Shown: positions 9,538-21,191 of the stretch, piece after piece
Numbering within the stretch: the stretch's first letter is position 1
Layout of the letters: every line of letters begins with the position of its first letter
Source: Bryopsis sp. KO-2023
Lineage: Eukaryota; Chlorophyta; Ulvophyceae; Bryopsidales; Bryopsidaceae
DNA: 64,000 nt
NCBI GenBank assembly: GCA_030272585.1
Contig: BSYQ01000007.1
Coordinates: 3,724,001-3,788,000 of the forward strand
Reading direction: 5' to 3'
Translations under genes and position numbers: made by a program
Notes under the pieces: generated by a model
What the model was told of the DNA's origin: nothing
What the model saw: only the letters and a program-made list of their open reading frames with translations
Databases searched by the model: none

Positions 9538-10781
9538 ATGCGCCGTACCTGCTGGATTCGCCTGAGCCGCTTGCGGGGGAGCGGCACGACTCAGACCACC
9601 CCACGAGCACCGTCTCTCCCCGAGTCGCGCTCGTCCTGTTCGATCCCAAACCAGAGTCCAGTGCAACACCAGAATCGTCAGAAGTTTTGGCGTAGAGGTT
9701 TTCTTAACACAGTCCCGTTAGCTCTCGTCGGGACTGGAGTGGGTGCAACCGTTTTAGCATTTTCGGCGACGTCCGAGGCGAAGACGGATGGAGGAACCGC
9801 GGCTTTGGCGGAGTGGGTGGATGAGTTCGCGAGCCGGCCAGGGATAAAACGTGCAGGGTCCCCCGGTCAGATGCTCGCCAACAATCCGGTTTCGAAGTTT
9901 CTGCAAGACAAGGACCACATGGTGGGGGGAATGCGAGCACATGCAAGCGATAAAGACGTCAGACGTCAGTTTCTCAGCAATTCACTCCCAAATTGCCAAA
10001 ATTTTCCTGGGGAAAATTGATTAAAGGAATTTATAGGCACCATGGCTGAAAAACCAAAAAAACCAAAACCAAAAACCCTGAACCAAGTGAAGACTCGTTG
10101 GGTGGAGAAAAAGAGGGAGAAGAAGCTGCTGATTTATTTATTTATTTATTTTTTTTTGGGGGGGGAGTGGAGGTGTGTTTTGAATAATAGGGTTTTTTGT
10201 GTTTCAGTTTGAAGAAATGATGCGGGTGGATATGGTGAGAGGAATCGAGTGCTTTTACGATGCCCAGGCGACAGAATTTCATGCAGCGATAAAACTGGGA
10301 AGGTGAGCGATTTTATTTTGGGGGAAATCCAGACCTCATGCAACGCCACAGTCTTTTTTGCTTTGCTTAGTTTCTTCCCTGTTGCTCTTGTGAATTGCAT
10401 GAGAATTTTTTTTAAGCTGCATGGGGGGTTTTCTCCAGGAATGTGTGTGGATACCCAAGCACAGTCCACGGTGGCCTGACTGCTGCTATCATCGACGAGA
10501 CGTTGGGCGGGTTGATGGTGTCTCTATGGAAAGCTGGAGCGATCGGGCTGCTGCCTGCAGTAACGGCCCGACTGGAGGTGGATTACTGCAAAAAAGTCCC
10601 CCAAAACACCTCCGTTCTGTGTACCTCCCGCCTGGAGTCGGTCGAGGGCAGGAAGCTCTGGATGGTGGCGGAGGTCAAAGACAAACCAAACGGAACGACG
10701 TATGCTACAGCCAGAGCCCTGTTCGTTACCCCCAGAGTGAGCTCCATCGTTTCAGACTGGATAAAAGGGCTAGGGGGCTGA
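9538..10781 (+). CDS. Hotdog-fold thioesterase, possibly organelle-targeted
   Basis: Three exons keep frame: 9538-9921, 10208-10302, 10439-10781; 273 aa. The C-terminal half is a 4HBT/PaaI-like hotdog domain. FYDAQATEFHAAIKLG leads to CGYPSTVHGGLTAAIIDET, where the HGG motif and the Asp/Glu on the hotdog helix are the usual catalytic features for acyl-CoA hydrolysis. The first ~45 residues are rich in Arg, Ser and Thr, and a hydrophobic segment follows (about 58-75), which suggests a mitochondrial or plastid presequence or a membrane anchor. The first ATG is therefore only probable. Exon 1 ends at a GTGGGG donor. A GACGTCAGACGTCAG cluster lies in intron 1 at about 9955. The substrate cannot be told. 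Confidence 0.8.
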
Positions 10782-11545
10782 GATTGTTTCAAACTGGAGT
10801 AAAGGGCTAGGGGGCTGAGGGAGCATTAGAAGATTATGGGGCCAACATTTGACGGAATTCGTAGCCTCTTCAGGAAATAATTTTCAAAGGAAGAACAAGC
10901 GAACAAAAGCCAGAAAAGAGGCGACTGACTGGCGATTACTAATCACTGGACTTTTAGGGGATTTTCGTAGGAAATGTCATGGGGATTCGTCGATTCCTTT
11001 TTTTGGGGGGGGGTGTTTTGAAGGAATCTAGTTGTTGGGCAGAAGAGGTAGATGCATTTTCTTTTTCTTTGGTATGATTTTTAAATCCTCTTCGAAAGGA
11101 AATTGATTTTCATTTTTTATGCCGGGAATGTGAAAGGAAAAGGGGGGGGATTTGATGACATGCAGCCATGTGAATGACCTAGATATACAGTTGCATGCAA
11201 AGTCGTGGTGGTGGAAATTATGTTGGACCAGCTGCTTGACGTGAACCAATGAAGAATATTTGTGAATAGAGAGACAGCCTGTGCAACTGTGCTGTCGATT
11301 TCCCACGTGTAGCCAACCGATATGGCGGTGGTGGTTTTTTGGAATCAGCAGTGATCGGTGGCGTGTTTGTGGAAGGTCAGAGCAAAACTCTGAATATATC
11401 GAAAAGAAAACTTGTGCTGAGATTTTCACCGTCGATGAACTCTGCTTTTCTAGTTGCATACAATTCCCTGCGTCGTCAGCCGATCACCTATGCTTTTCAG
11501 TTTTCTGCAGGTGTGTTTGTTGCTTTGAGGAATGAGTGTGTCATT
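10782..11545. other. Convergent intergenic spacer
   Basis: The thioesterase gene (+) and the glycosyltransferase gene (-) end toward each other here. Two T-then-G tracts lie at 10,148-10,166 (in the preceding intron) and about 10,998-11,013. No gene is supported. Confidence 0.5.
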
Positions 11546-14304
11546 TCATGGCTTCATATGTTTCTCTATGAAGTCTCGAAGCTTTTTTTCCACTGTGGCG
11601 ATATCCACCACCAGCCCGGCACGCTCGTGAGCAGCAAGGCACTCCCTGAAAAAATCACCATAAACCAAAAACAATTTCAAGCCATTTTCGGTAATCAAAT
11701 ATCTCTCTCTCTCCTTACTAGAAGCTCCCCCAAACTAGTTGAGGATGCAAGCTTCTGTCTTTGCTCAAAACCTATTGTTTCTCACCCCTTTTCAAGTAAG
11801 AAAAGGTCCCACAAAAGGTCAATGCTGCCGTTCATACCAATATGGAATTCTTTTGGTGCTGGTGCAACTTCTTCACCGTGAATTTTCTTTTCCATATTTC
11901 TTTGGTAAGTAATAAAGCCATAACAAATCCATACGATCGACCCCACCTGGATTGACATTGCCCAGCTGTCCAACCTTTGTAGTTGGCATCTTGGCGATTC
12001 CTATACACTGCCCACCTCGGATCATCAGCTCGCCATGCAGAATAACCCAGCTGGTCGGCACTGAGGGAGAGGTTTCTGTTCAAAAGCGTGACCCCTCCCC
12101 ATTCCACATTGTACGGAATGAACTCAAACAGGGCACCACCTGCATCCATCCCCCTTATGAATTCATTCCTGTTCAAATTCACGCAGTCTTTTTGGCCCAG
12201 TTAGGCAGGGTCTTTCTTTTTGACTGGAGCACCTGGTGGGAGGAATATCGCATTGCTCAGCAAGTGGCTGTGGCGGCCAACCAACAAGCCCGTCCTCCTC
12301 ATAACTGCAAGGAATGAAGAAAAGGGGGTGTGGGAATCCACCATAAAGGGGCGCACTCGCCATCCGATGCTTCGGGCAACTCTCCACAGCATTCCCAACA
12401 CTGCATCCTGACGCACCACAGCATCAAAACAATAAAATGCCAAGCCATCATTACACACAGAGTAATGGCTATTCACCTACTGAATATGAAAAAAAGTCCT
12501 GAAAAAAAAGGGAGCAATCGAAGATCGTTACTAATCTTGTTGTTATATTTTAGTCGACACCCTACCATATTCTCAATGGCCTCCTGGCTATTGAAGCTGG
12601 ATATCACTGTAATGGTTTTGGGCAACCCAGTCGATTGGCTAGGGTGTTGCACCGCGAGGGTCTGCGATTGAAATGCAGCCGAAGAGAATTCCCGAGCCGA
12701 CACCTCCTCCTCGAAGCCAACCTCGATATCATTTCTTACAAATCTGTTAACAAAAACTCCCAGCCTCAGATCTGCGCAGTGGCTCTTGTGTGCGATTCCA
12801 CAATCAATGGTTTCAATAAATTGATCGGATTTTTCTTACCTCTGACAGCCATCACGATTCCAAGCATTGCCATGACCTTGAGCAAGGAAACCGTTTTTGG
12901 CCTGCGGATGGGTGTACCTGTGAAAAAACGATCTAATTATGGTGGGTTATGATGGTGTGTAGTTTTTTAGCTTCAAGGGGTGGGTTGGTCAACACACCCC
13001 ACCATTTTCTCATTCTGAATCCCTTAAGAATCTCCCCAGCAAGCCAAACACTGGGGTGTTTCTGGAAAAAGCTTTTGCCAATCACATACCAAACAGGCAC
13101 CAATGTTTCATTCACCTGTCCCTGATCACCATGAGCTTCTCAAACCCTATCCACAGATTCGAAGGAATTTTTTCCAGAGCTTTAGAATCGATAAAATCGA
13201 ACTTCAGAGAATTCTCGGGCCCTCCCTGCTTTTTCTCTATCGGAGTCAAAGCCACACTCAAGGTGGCATTCATCCAATCGGAGAGGCTGGACGCTCGGGA
13301 GCCCCACAGAACGACATTTCCTGTTGGGAAAGCAAAACAAAATGGAAATGATGAGCTGAAAGCGAGGGGCATGAATTGAGAGGATAATATTTTGGACGGC
13401 AGCTCACCGGTGAAGTGTTTTTGACGTCGCCCCACGGATTCCCACAAAGGTATTACAGTTTCCAGCCAGTGGCCTTGATGGACGTGAAGCAGAGGAAATG
13501 GCTGATCGATAAGAAGTGCTATTCCTCCAACCCATCCAGCCTGGAAATCATGGAACAGTGAATTTGGACTCCCTATGCCACATCTTGAGGCAATCGTTTG
13601 TTTGCTTTTTCAAGGGGGGGAAATACAGCTATGTCGTACGACATGGAAAGGTTCCGTACGTAAAATAATGCAGAACGATGCCGTTACCTCGAGGGATCCC
13701 AACATTTCCGTGATGTTGGCGGCGGGCAAGATTCGAACGTCAGTGTTCGCTGACAATCCAGTCTCAAAATCGCCGCTCGGTGAGTCGCTCGGTAGGAATG
13801 CATACCATCGACTCTGATGAAGCCTTCGGAACAGAACTGGAGCGCTTCAGTGCATGTCACCAACCCAGGCGTCCAGAAAACGTCAGATTTTGACGATTCG
13901 ATGAGGCACCCCACTTCAGTAGCGAGGAAAGAATGTCAAGCGGCAAACGATTGAAAACGCCAGACTGTGGGTGGCTCGCTGCCTACCACGCTGATTGGAA
14001 TTTTTGACAACGGAGGCGCTCATTCTTGGCGGTACCATAGATTGGAGAAGATCTGGGTGCGGCTGCCTGGACTCTCGATCGTCGACCATCCCACTGCAGA
14101 GAACACGCACTTTTACAGCCCATGTCGTTGGAAGAATGACGGTGCCCAAGCGTTTTCTTGTGCAGACCCCCAGCTCTCACCAGTGCTTGGATCGGTGAGG
14201 GTCGCCCACCAATTCGGAGAGCATGTCTGGGAATTTTCGCTGGCGTTGGAGTGGGACCAAATGGTGAAAGCGAGACAGGCGGCGAGGATTCGCGATAGAA
14301 ACAT
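11546..14304 (-). CDS. GT61-family glycosyltransferase (EOGT/DUF563-like)
   Basis: Eleven exons, all phases agreeing, 502 aa: 14304-14181, 13913-13806, 13749-13688, 13540-13408, 13320-13130, 13061-13003, 12917-12840, 12734-12566, 12476-12233, 12187-11947, 11645-11546. The N-terminus MFLSRILAACLAFTIW is a signal peptide or type II anchor, placing the enzyme in the ER/Golgi. Residues ~120-137 (HQGHWLETVIPLW) match the GT61 NxGHxxxDxLxPL region. Residues ~370-389 (MRRTGLLVGRHSHLLSNA then IFLPPG) match its conserved H-G-x-x-L-T-N-x-x-FLPPG block, although the central Gly is replaced. GT61 enzymes add xylose or GlcNAc to glycans or proteins; the acceptor is unknown. Intron 9 is only 45 nt. Confidence 0.85.
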
Positions 14305-16148
14305 GAGGGTCGCTTGGAGGAGAACTGCAAAGTCGCTTTTTTGGGGGGAGGCCCTCCAACTGTCTTTGGGCATCCAGTGGATGCACGAAGTGATTGACAG
14401 ACATGCTTTCATTAAAGGAACGATTGGATGGACTGCAAATCAACTCACTCAAAGGGAAGCAAGGGAGATCTTCATTCAGCAGTGTTGGGGGGACAGGGAT
14501 AACTTTCTCTAATCCCCTTAGCACTCAACCCAAGCTTGTAAGCTTGTAATCATAATTATGAGATGATGGAGGCTTTGCTTGAGCACCCTCCTCTCTTCAG
14601 AGTGCCATCTGGCATTCAACCCCACCGGTCATCAGTGTCCTCTGTTGCACAAGAAGGGGGGGGGGATTCTTTCACTCTTTCATTCTTTCAGCTTCATTTC
14701 TGGAGTCTTGTCTTAGCAATACCCAATCTTTGTTGGCTTACCTGGTGGTGTGCTTAGATACCCTGCAGTAACTGGCTGAACGATCGAAATAGTTGTGAAA
14801 GATGGAGTGAAGGCCAGAACAAAGGATTTTAAGAAATACTCTGAAGTATTTTGTGTGTGTCTTTTTTTTTCACAAAACAAAAATATTCAAAAGTTCTTTT
14901 TCACTTTCCAGCGATGATGGATAACTCGATATTGCAACAAGATGCAAACAGAATACATGTGTACAAATTGGCTATTCCAAAGCCAGACAAATCCCTCCAT
15001 TCTTTTCACTGATTCCTTCCGTTTTTTCGAGAACAAATGACAACTCTTTAATTTAATTTAATTTAATTTGTTTTGTTTTTGTTTTTTTTCGAAATAACCG
15101 GATCAACCTGGGCTTGTAGAACTCGTTCGGCATTGTGCCATTCTCACGGAAAAAAAAGAAAAAAGAAAAAAAAACCTGGCCGAAAACCAAAAAAAAAACC
15201 AAAAAAAATGGATATGCTTACATTTTTTGAAGAGGAACCATTTTTGTAGAAAAATGCAATAACCTAAATGAAGTCGGTTCCTTCCCGAAAGCTTGTCCAG
15301 CTACCCTCAGCCACAATGCAACACACACAAAAAAAAGAAAAAAGAAAAACACAACCCACCCACCCTTGCAAAAATAAGAAAAGAAAAAAGAAAAAGAAAA
15401 ACCTTTTCTTCCCCTCCCCAACCCAAACCTCCCCGTCCCCTTCAATTCCAAACTTTCTCCTCTCTTTTTTGTTTTTTTGCTCAAATTTTTGGTTCCCCCG
15501 GTTTTCTTTCTATCGAAGAGATAGCCCATGTTGCTGCATGATGGAGTGACCATGAAAAAAAAAAAAAAGAAAACAAAAACTGCAACACTGAGTGAAAATT
15601 AAACCAAAAAAAAACACCAAACATATTAAAGCTAACTTTTCTTCGGAGTGAAGCATTCCCTTCGTTATACTGTCCATGCCCCTCACGTTTTCCTATGCGT
15701 GTTTTTTTTTCTTTTTTTTTTGAAGAAAGTGGCATAAAAAGAAGAACCTTTTCTTTCCCCCCCTTCCCCAACCCCCTTCCCAACCCCCTTTTTTTCCACT
15801 CCCACTTTTTAACCTTTCCCTTTTCCTCAGACACTATTAATTCCTCTCTATTTTAAAGAAAAAAAACAACGCACACACACGCACACACAAAAGAAAAAGC
15901 CATCATAAACACATTTTGGCTTTTCACAATCGCAGAAGCACTCGTTCCAACTCCAACCCTTCTTCTTCTTTTTGTTTTGTTCATATTTTCCACCCCCTGT
16001 CTTCTTCCTTTTTTCAACCCCCCCCCCCCTCTCTTTCTTTTGAGTTGCACTACCCTTTCCCCGCCCCCCCCTCCCTTCCCCTAGAACCTCTCCCCCTGCC
16101 TGAAAAAACCCACAAATGTTACAGCAATCTAGGTCAGATCAATACTTA
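14305..16148. other. Spacer with pyrimidine-rich and purine-rich runs
   Basis: It lies upstream of the glycosyltransferase start and downstream of the NAP1 stop. The 15.2-16.1 kb part is almost pure T/C with A-rich islands and an (AATTT)n tract near 15,050. Overlapping frames here on both strands encode only low-complexity Lys/Pro/Phe. No gene is supported. Confidence 0.55.
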
Positions 16149-19100
16149 TCACCTCTCCCCAGAGGAGGAGTATTCCATCACTTCTTCATCCACACTCTCC
16201 AGGTCAGAATCGTGCTCTTCCAGGATTTCTCCAGTGTAGAGCGAAACGGCTTTCGGAATCAGCATTTGACGCAGCAAACATCCCACCTAAACAAACACGG
16301 AGCAAAATGGAAAAAGCTGACAGTAAAGCAATCATGGTTTTAGATTCTTTTTTGGGTGGCTACTTTTTGTTAATTTTTAATTTCTTTTTCAGACTGAGCG
16401 TAATGCTCCCCATCCCTTGACGATATCGATTAGATTTTGCATCAAAGGTAGAGATTAGGGATGCACACCATGGGGAAAAATAAAACCTCTCTCTATGAAG
16501 TGCACAAATTTATAACTTTAACGATGTTCTCCCATCTATTGGGCTGCAATCTACAGCACTCTTCTTTTTTTTGTCTTTTTTTCATGGGGCATAGAAAACC
16601 CTCCTCTTTCAACACGAACGGAGTCAACCTTGACAGATAGCCCCCCCCCCAAAAAAAATAAAAATAAAAAAATAATGGATACTCATAAAAGATTCTATGT
16701 AGAAATGAGTGTTGGGGAGGAACTGGCACATCATGCAACGGAGCCTCACCTCAAAATCTTCTTCCACCAATTCATGCAATTCTGCTATCTCATCCACCGT
16801 AACATCTTCATCCTCGCCGCTTTCCGGGAGCTAAACACACATTTCAAAGAAAACTCTACCCATCAAGTTACGCCTTGCACTAACCAAACCAGACCCCCCC
16901 CCCCCCCCTCCAAACAGACACTATACACTCTCCATCTTTGATTAAGCAGCACATTGTGTGGTATTGCAAGAGCGAATATATCTATCTATATGCTGACTCA
17001 GAAAAAACAAACAAACAAAAAAAACTGGACATGGTGATGATGCGGTGTTTTTCTTTTTTCTTTTCTAAGTAGCCTATATTTCCTTGAACAGGCTGCACTC
17101 GGCCTTTCATCCGTGTGTAAAATAATTTCAAACAAATCTATTTATCTATACACACACACATATATATTCTTCCTTCAGTATACTGTTGTTGTTTTTTTCC
17201 ATGTACCGTCAAAGAACTATCAAAGCACCCAAAACAGTGCCCAGCGGGGGTTGTCCTGACGGGTTCTTTTCTAATAATATTTTTTGAAAGAAAAAAAGGG
17301 GGGGAATGATGGAACACCACCACCATCAAGCAAAGCGTAGCAACACTGCTGCAGCTTTTACTTCTCTTCCCAAAATAATATCGAAAATTGCATGCTCATC
17401 CGTACATACCTTTGGTGGTGCGAAGAAGTCGAAAAAGGAATGTATTTCCACAATCTTCGTTACTGGAGGCTCCCCTTCCACTTGCCTCCTCCTTCTAAGC
17501 ACCTATAAAAAAAAGCATCCCCTATTTTTCGTCAAATTCAAAACGAGTGCATGCCCTTCATCCGATTCACTCCTCTGTTCCAGAGAAACCCTTTTTTTTC
17601 ATAAAATTGTTGTAAAAGAAAACTCTGACAGTCTGATAATAATACATATTTCCTGGTTTTTTTTGTTTTTTTTTGGGGGGTTCTTTTCATGTTTTTGACC
17701 GTATTTTTTTGATCCAATTATTTCGATTTTCAACATTGATTGGTAAAATATCCAATTGCTGTTTGAGAAAGGTCGGGAAAAAGAAGGGGGGGGGGTGACC
17801 AACGAGATTTTTTCGCACCTTGAGGCCTGGATTCTTGCCATCCGCCCATGTGATTCTAGAACCTTCTGTTCTTTCTACCAGACTATCGTCTTCGCTCCCC
17901 ATAATGTAAGCTTTTGTCAATTCCTCCTCCGCGAAGAATTCGTTTTTCCAAAAATAGAATGTCAGTTTGAAGCCCTGCTGGTCCCCCTCCAGACCGTGCA
18001 CCCGGATGTCTTTCAGATATTTGAGAACGGATTCGTCGGATTTATTGATGTGCTCTCGCACAGCCACCATACTCTTTAACACCTTTATCCAAAAGCCGGG
18101 AACTGCACCTGAGGCGAAGAAAACAAAACAAAAACAGCGGTTTGCAACTTTCATATATCATGATTGCGAAATTAAACTTCTCGCTGAGCGAAAGCCTCCC
18201 ACATGCCAAGTTCTTAAATTTAGATGCTGGTGTTGAGTGTTGTTTTAAACCCCCCCCCCCCCCCCCAAATTAAAAAAAAAAAAAGAAAGAAAGAAATTAA
18301 AAAACTGAAAATGACAAATAAATTAGATAAAATGACAAAATAAATAAATAAATGATCAGGCTCCAATAAAAAATCTAGCTATATTTCAAGCAGTTGTATC
18401 GCCAATGTATTTTTCGAGGTCGCATCATTGGTGAAGGTTTTCATATTTGTTACGGTGAGATTGAGAGCGAGTGTGTTTTTTTTGCACTGACTATTTTTTT
18501 TTTTTTAATATTCTCCCAGAGAAGAGCTATAAAAAAATTTCTTCCCTCCTCACCAGGTCCATCGGCATTTCCATTTTGCTGGCCATCTCCACTTATGATT
18601 TCAGCTCGCTCGGAATAGACAGGCTCTGCAAAGAAGGAAAAAAAAAACAAAATAAAACATGGTCTGAGATGAAAAAATAAAAATACAAAAATGGCTACCG
18701 TACCAGCAGCAGCAGCAGCACTTCATTAAATTGAAAATAATAATAATAAAAACTAAAAAATAACCCTGTCGTGCTGTTTTTTTTTGCTTTTTATTGTGGG
18801 CTGAGGAATTGAAAGAGGTCGAAAAAATCAATCCCTAGATTTTGGAGAATATACCAAAAGGTTGACAGCTGAATGTCAGCAAGAAGCATCGAAAAAAGTC
18901 TTGTAATAAGAAAAGAAAAAGGGAAATTCAAAACACAATTGAATAAGTCTGAATACTTTATTCAAAATTTTCGTGAAAATGCCCCTCCCCCCCCCCTGCT
19001 AAAAAGAAAAGAAAAGACAAAAGCAGTGAAAGCCCTCACCATATCGCTTCCTGAACTTTTCTTCGAGCGCCATTTTTTCTCGTAAATACTCAGCGTTGAT

Positions 19101-19563
19101 GTCATCACATCTTTTCTGAAGTTCTTGAAGTCTTCGTACGTTTTGGCGCACCCCAGCAGGCAAAGACTGGAGGAAACTATCCACGCCCCGATCCACCCCT
19201 TCACCTATTCGTCTTTGCTGGGCAACAGACAAAAACAACGTAAGCGTTGCGGTGGATTCTCTCTCAACACGCGACTCCCCTAACGCTCCACAGACGTCAG
19301 ATCGAAGCGACCCCTCTATGTTAGGAATCCCCTCCTATCGACCCCGGGCGGCCAAACCAAAATAGGGACTCGAAATTCACTCATGATATAGAGACGATTT
19401 CAGCCCCGATCCCCGACAGCTCCAGGAAACGTCACCCTGGAGAGGTAACGCGGGAAAGTCGTCCCTCACGTCCCAGGCCTTCCCCTCGCATCCCGAATCT
19501 CAAAAAAAGGGGAAAGTCACACAGAACCGAGGGTGTCGCATGCGGTACGCAGACTCTCACCAT
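16149..19563 (-). CDS. NAP1: NAP1 nucleosome assembly protein (histone chaperone)
   Basis: Seven coding exons, phases agreeing, 284 aa: 19563-19561, 19217-19040, 18625-18554, 18108-17819, 17502-17410, 16830-16750, 16286-16149. The N-terminal helix (SLPAGVRQNVRRLQELQ) is the NAP dimerisation helix. RYEPVYSERAEIISG, VPGFWIKVLKSM and LTFYFWKNEFF follow the NAP1 order, then the signature FFDFFAPP and a LLRQMLIPKAVSLYTGE C-terminus with a short acidic tail. NAP1 carries H2A-H2B and assists nucleosome assembly. The only start codon that fits is the ATG at 19561-19563, directly followed by a GTGAGAG donor; a nearer frame at 19,238 has no ATG. The first coding exon is therefore just the three-base start codon. 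Confidence 0.9.
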
Positions 19564-21191
19564 ATTGCCGCGTGAACGAAACCCACGCCGTGCGATGGAA
19601 ATGCGCTCTGCTCAACGGACGGTTGCAAGAGAAGAAGTGAAACCCGCTGCGGAAACAAAAATGATGAAGCAATCTGGCACTGCTGTGGCGGATGTCCGCC
19701 AGATCGATCGTACTTCCTTTTCGCCGAAGAAAACCGCTCCCAAGGATCCCCTCCAGTGCTTTTTTTTTTCGATTTTTTTTTTTCCGACACTTGGAAGTCG
19801 GGCTGAACCCGCGTTTCGTAACTCCTTACTTACGAAATTTCGTTTTGGGTGTGGGTTACGCAATCCTGTCAAACGGAGCTGCTGCTTCATAGATTCTGCA
19901 GCATTCCCCCCCATTCGAAACACTCACGGCAGCCGAACTCGAAAACAAGAGAAACGACGAGGGAAGCTTAACATAATCGACGTCGTGGAAAAGGAAGGGG
20001 GCGATTCTCGATACTTGGAACATATTTCAACCCACAGGGTCGACAAAGACGTCAGTGGCGTGAGAACGCGCCATGAACAGCCCTGGTGTGTGTGTGTGTG
20101 TTCATCGTATGGCCCCCTTTTCCTGTCAGCCATGAAATGAAAAAAAAAGGATTGATATTGCTCCGAGAGTAAAATCCACGGAGGTTTTCAATAGACGCGT
20201 CCTGTGGGGGGCACCAAAAAAAAACGCTTGGTTTGTCCGAAAGGAAGCTTCGAGCCCGCGCAGCGGGGGCCACCCTTTCGTTCGTTTTCAGTGTGTACTA
20301 TAATTTTCTTGTCGACAAGAATCTTTTCGCAACTCCCTGTCGAATGGAGCGTCCTGCGAAAGGTTGGGCTTCGGGCACGCGTGCTTTTTTTTCCACGGAA
20401 TTTTCGATCACGTGGTTTTTCATTCATCTACCCTCAGACCAGATTCACATCTCCCCTAACCCCCCCCCCAAGAAAAAGAAAAGAAATGGGTCTCAGCTGT
20501 AAAATCTGGCTGTATGTGTGCTTGATGGATCATCAGCATCCCTAGCAGGGATTTCCTTCGATTTATTCCAAAAATGTGAATGTCATTAAGACCTTGTTTT
20601 TGGTTTTTTTGCTAGATGTCCAGATGGGAGACATTCAACATCCCGAAAAAGAGATGCAGTGCTCCACCCCTTCACAAAAAAGCTTTTTCAAAACAACACA
20701 TGCACTGGTACGTTGATAATTTGGAGACGATTTTAGGTTTGGTGCACTGAATTCCTGTGCCGGTCAGTTGTGGAAAATTCCACAACTGACTCGTTTTCAA
20801 GAAGTATATTTGAGGAAATTTGAAATCATGGGGGAAGAAGGGGGGGGGGGGGGGGGGGGGCGGGGTTCCAGATAACTTTTTTTTCTCCACACATTTTTTC
20901 CTTGCGAAAGCAGAGCTTTTTTTGGAAAAAAACAAGCAAGACCTGATGTGAAAGCCACTTGATTTTCTATTCTGTCCCACAGAGTCATGGATTGCTGACT
21001 GCACAACCATCAGACCATGGGGAAAGTTCCCCTCCCAGACCAAATTCTGGGGTCAAATTGGTGAGTCTTGAAAACAATAAAACCGCTTCCTGCTGGAAAT
21101 CACCTGTTTGCACTCATTTTCCAATTGCAATGCCCTTTCCAATTTATTGTGAAAACAAAAACAAAAACAAAACTGAAACAGGAAAAAAAGA
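19564..21191. promoter_or_regulatory. Divergent promoter region between NAP1 and the ABC transporter
   Basis: The two flanking genes are transcribed away from each other. GACGTC cores lie at about 19,979 and 20,048 (GACGTCA), and another sits inside NAP1 intron 1 at 19,291. At 20,763-20,790 two 13-bp inverted arms (GTCAGTTGTGGAA and its complement) flank two A bases. A run of about 18 G lies near 20,840. Open frames here look like shadows or low complexity; a 5' leader exon of either gene may be present. Confidence 0.45.

Noticed and set aside
8729..9669. Long frames on plus (255 codons) and minus (176 codons) strands
   Set aside because: They overlap each other and the STPG 3' exon, have low-complexity translations and lack splice or start support.
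13967..14512. 181-codon plus-strand frame
   Set aside because: The minus strand here carries exons 1 and 2 of the GT61 gene with a signal peptide and agreeing phases; the plus frame has no recognisable product.
15218..15834. Lys-, Phe- and Pro-rich frames on both strands
   Set aside because: They are translations of T/C and A-rich low-complexity DNA without splice or domain support.
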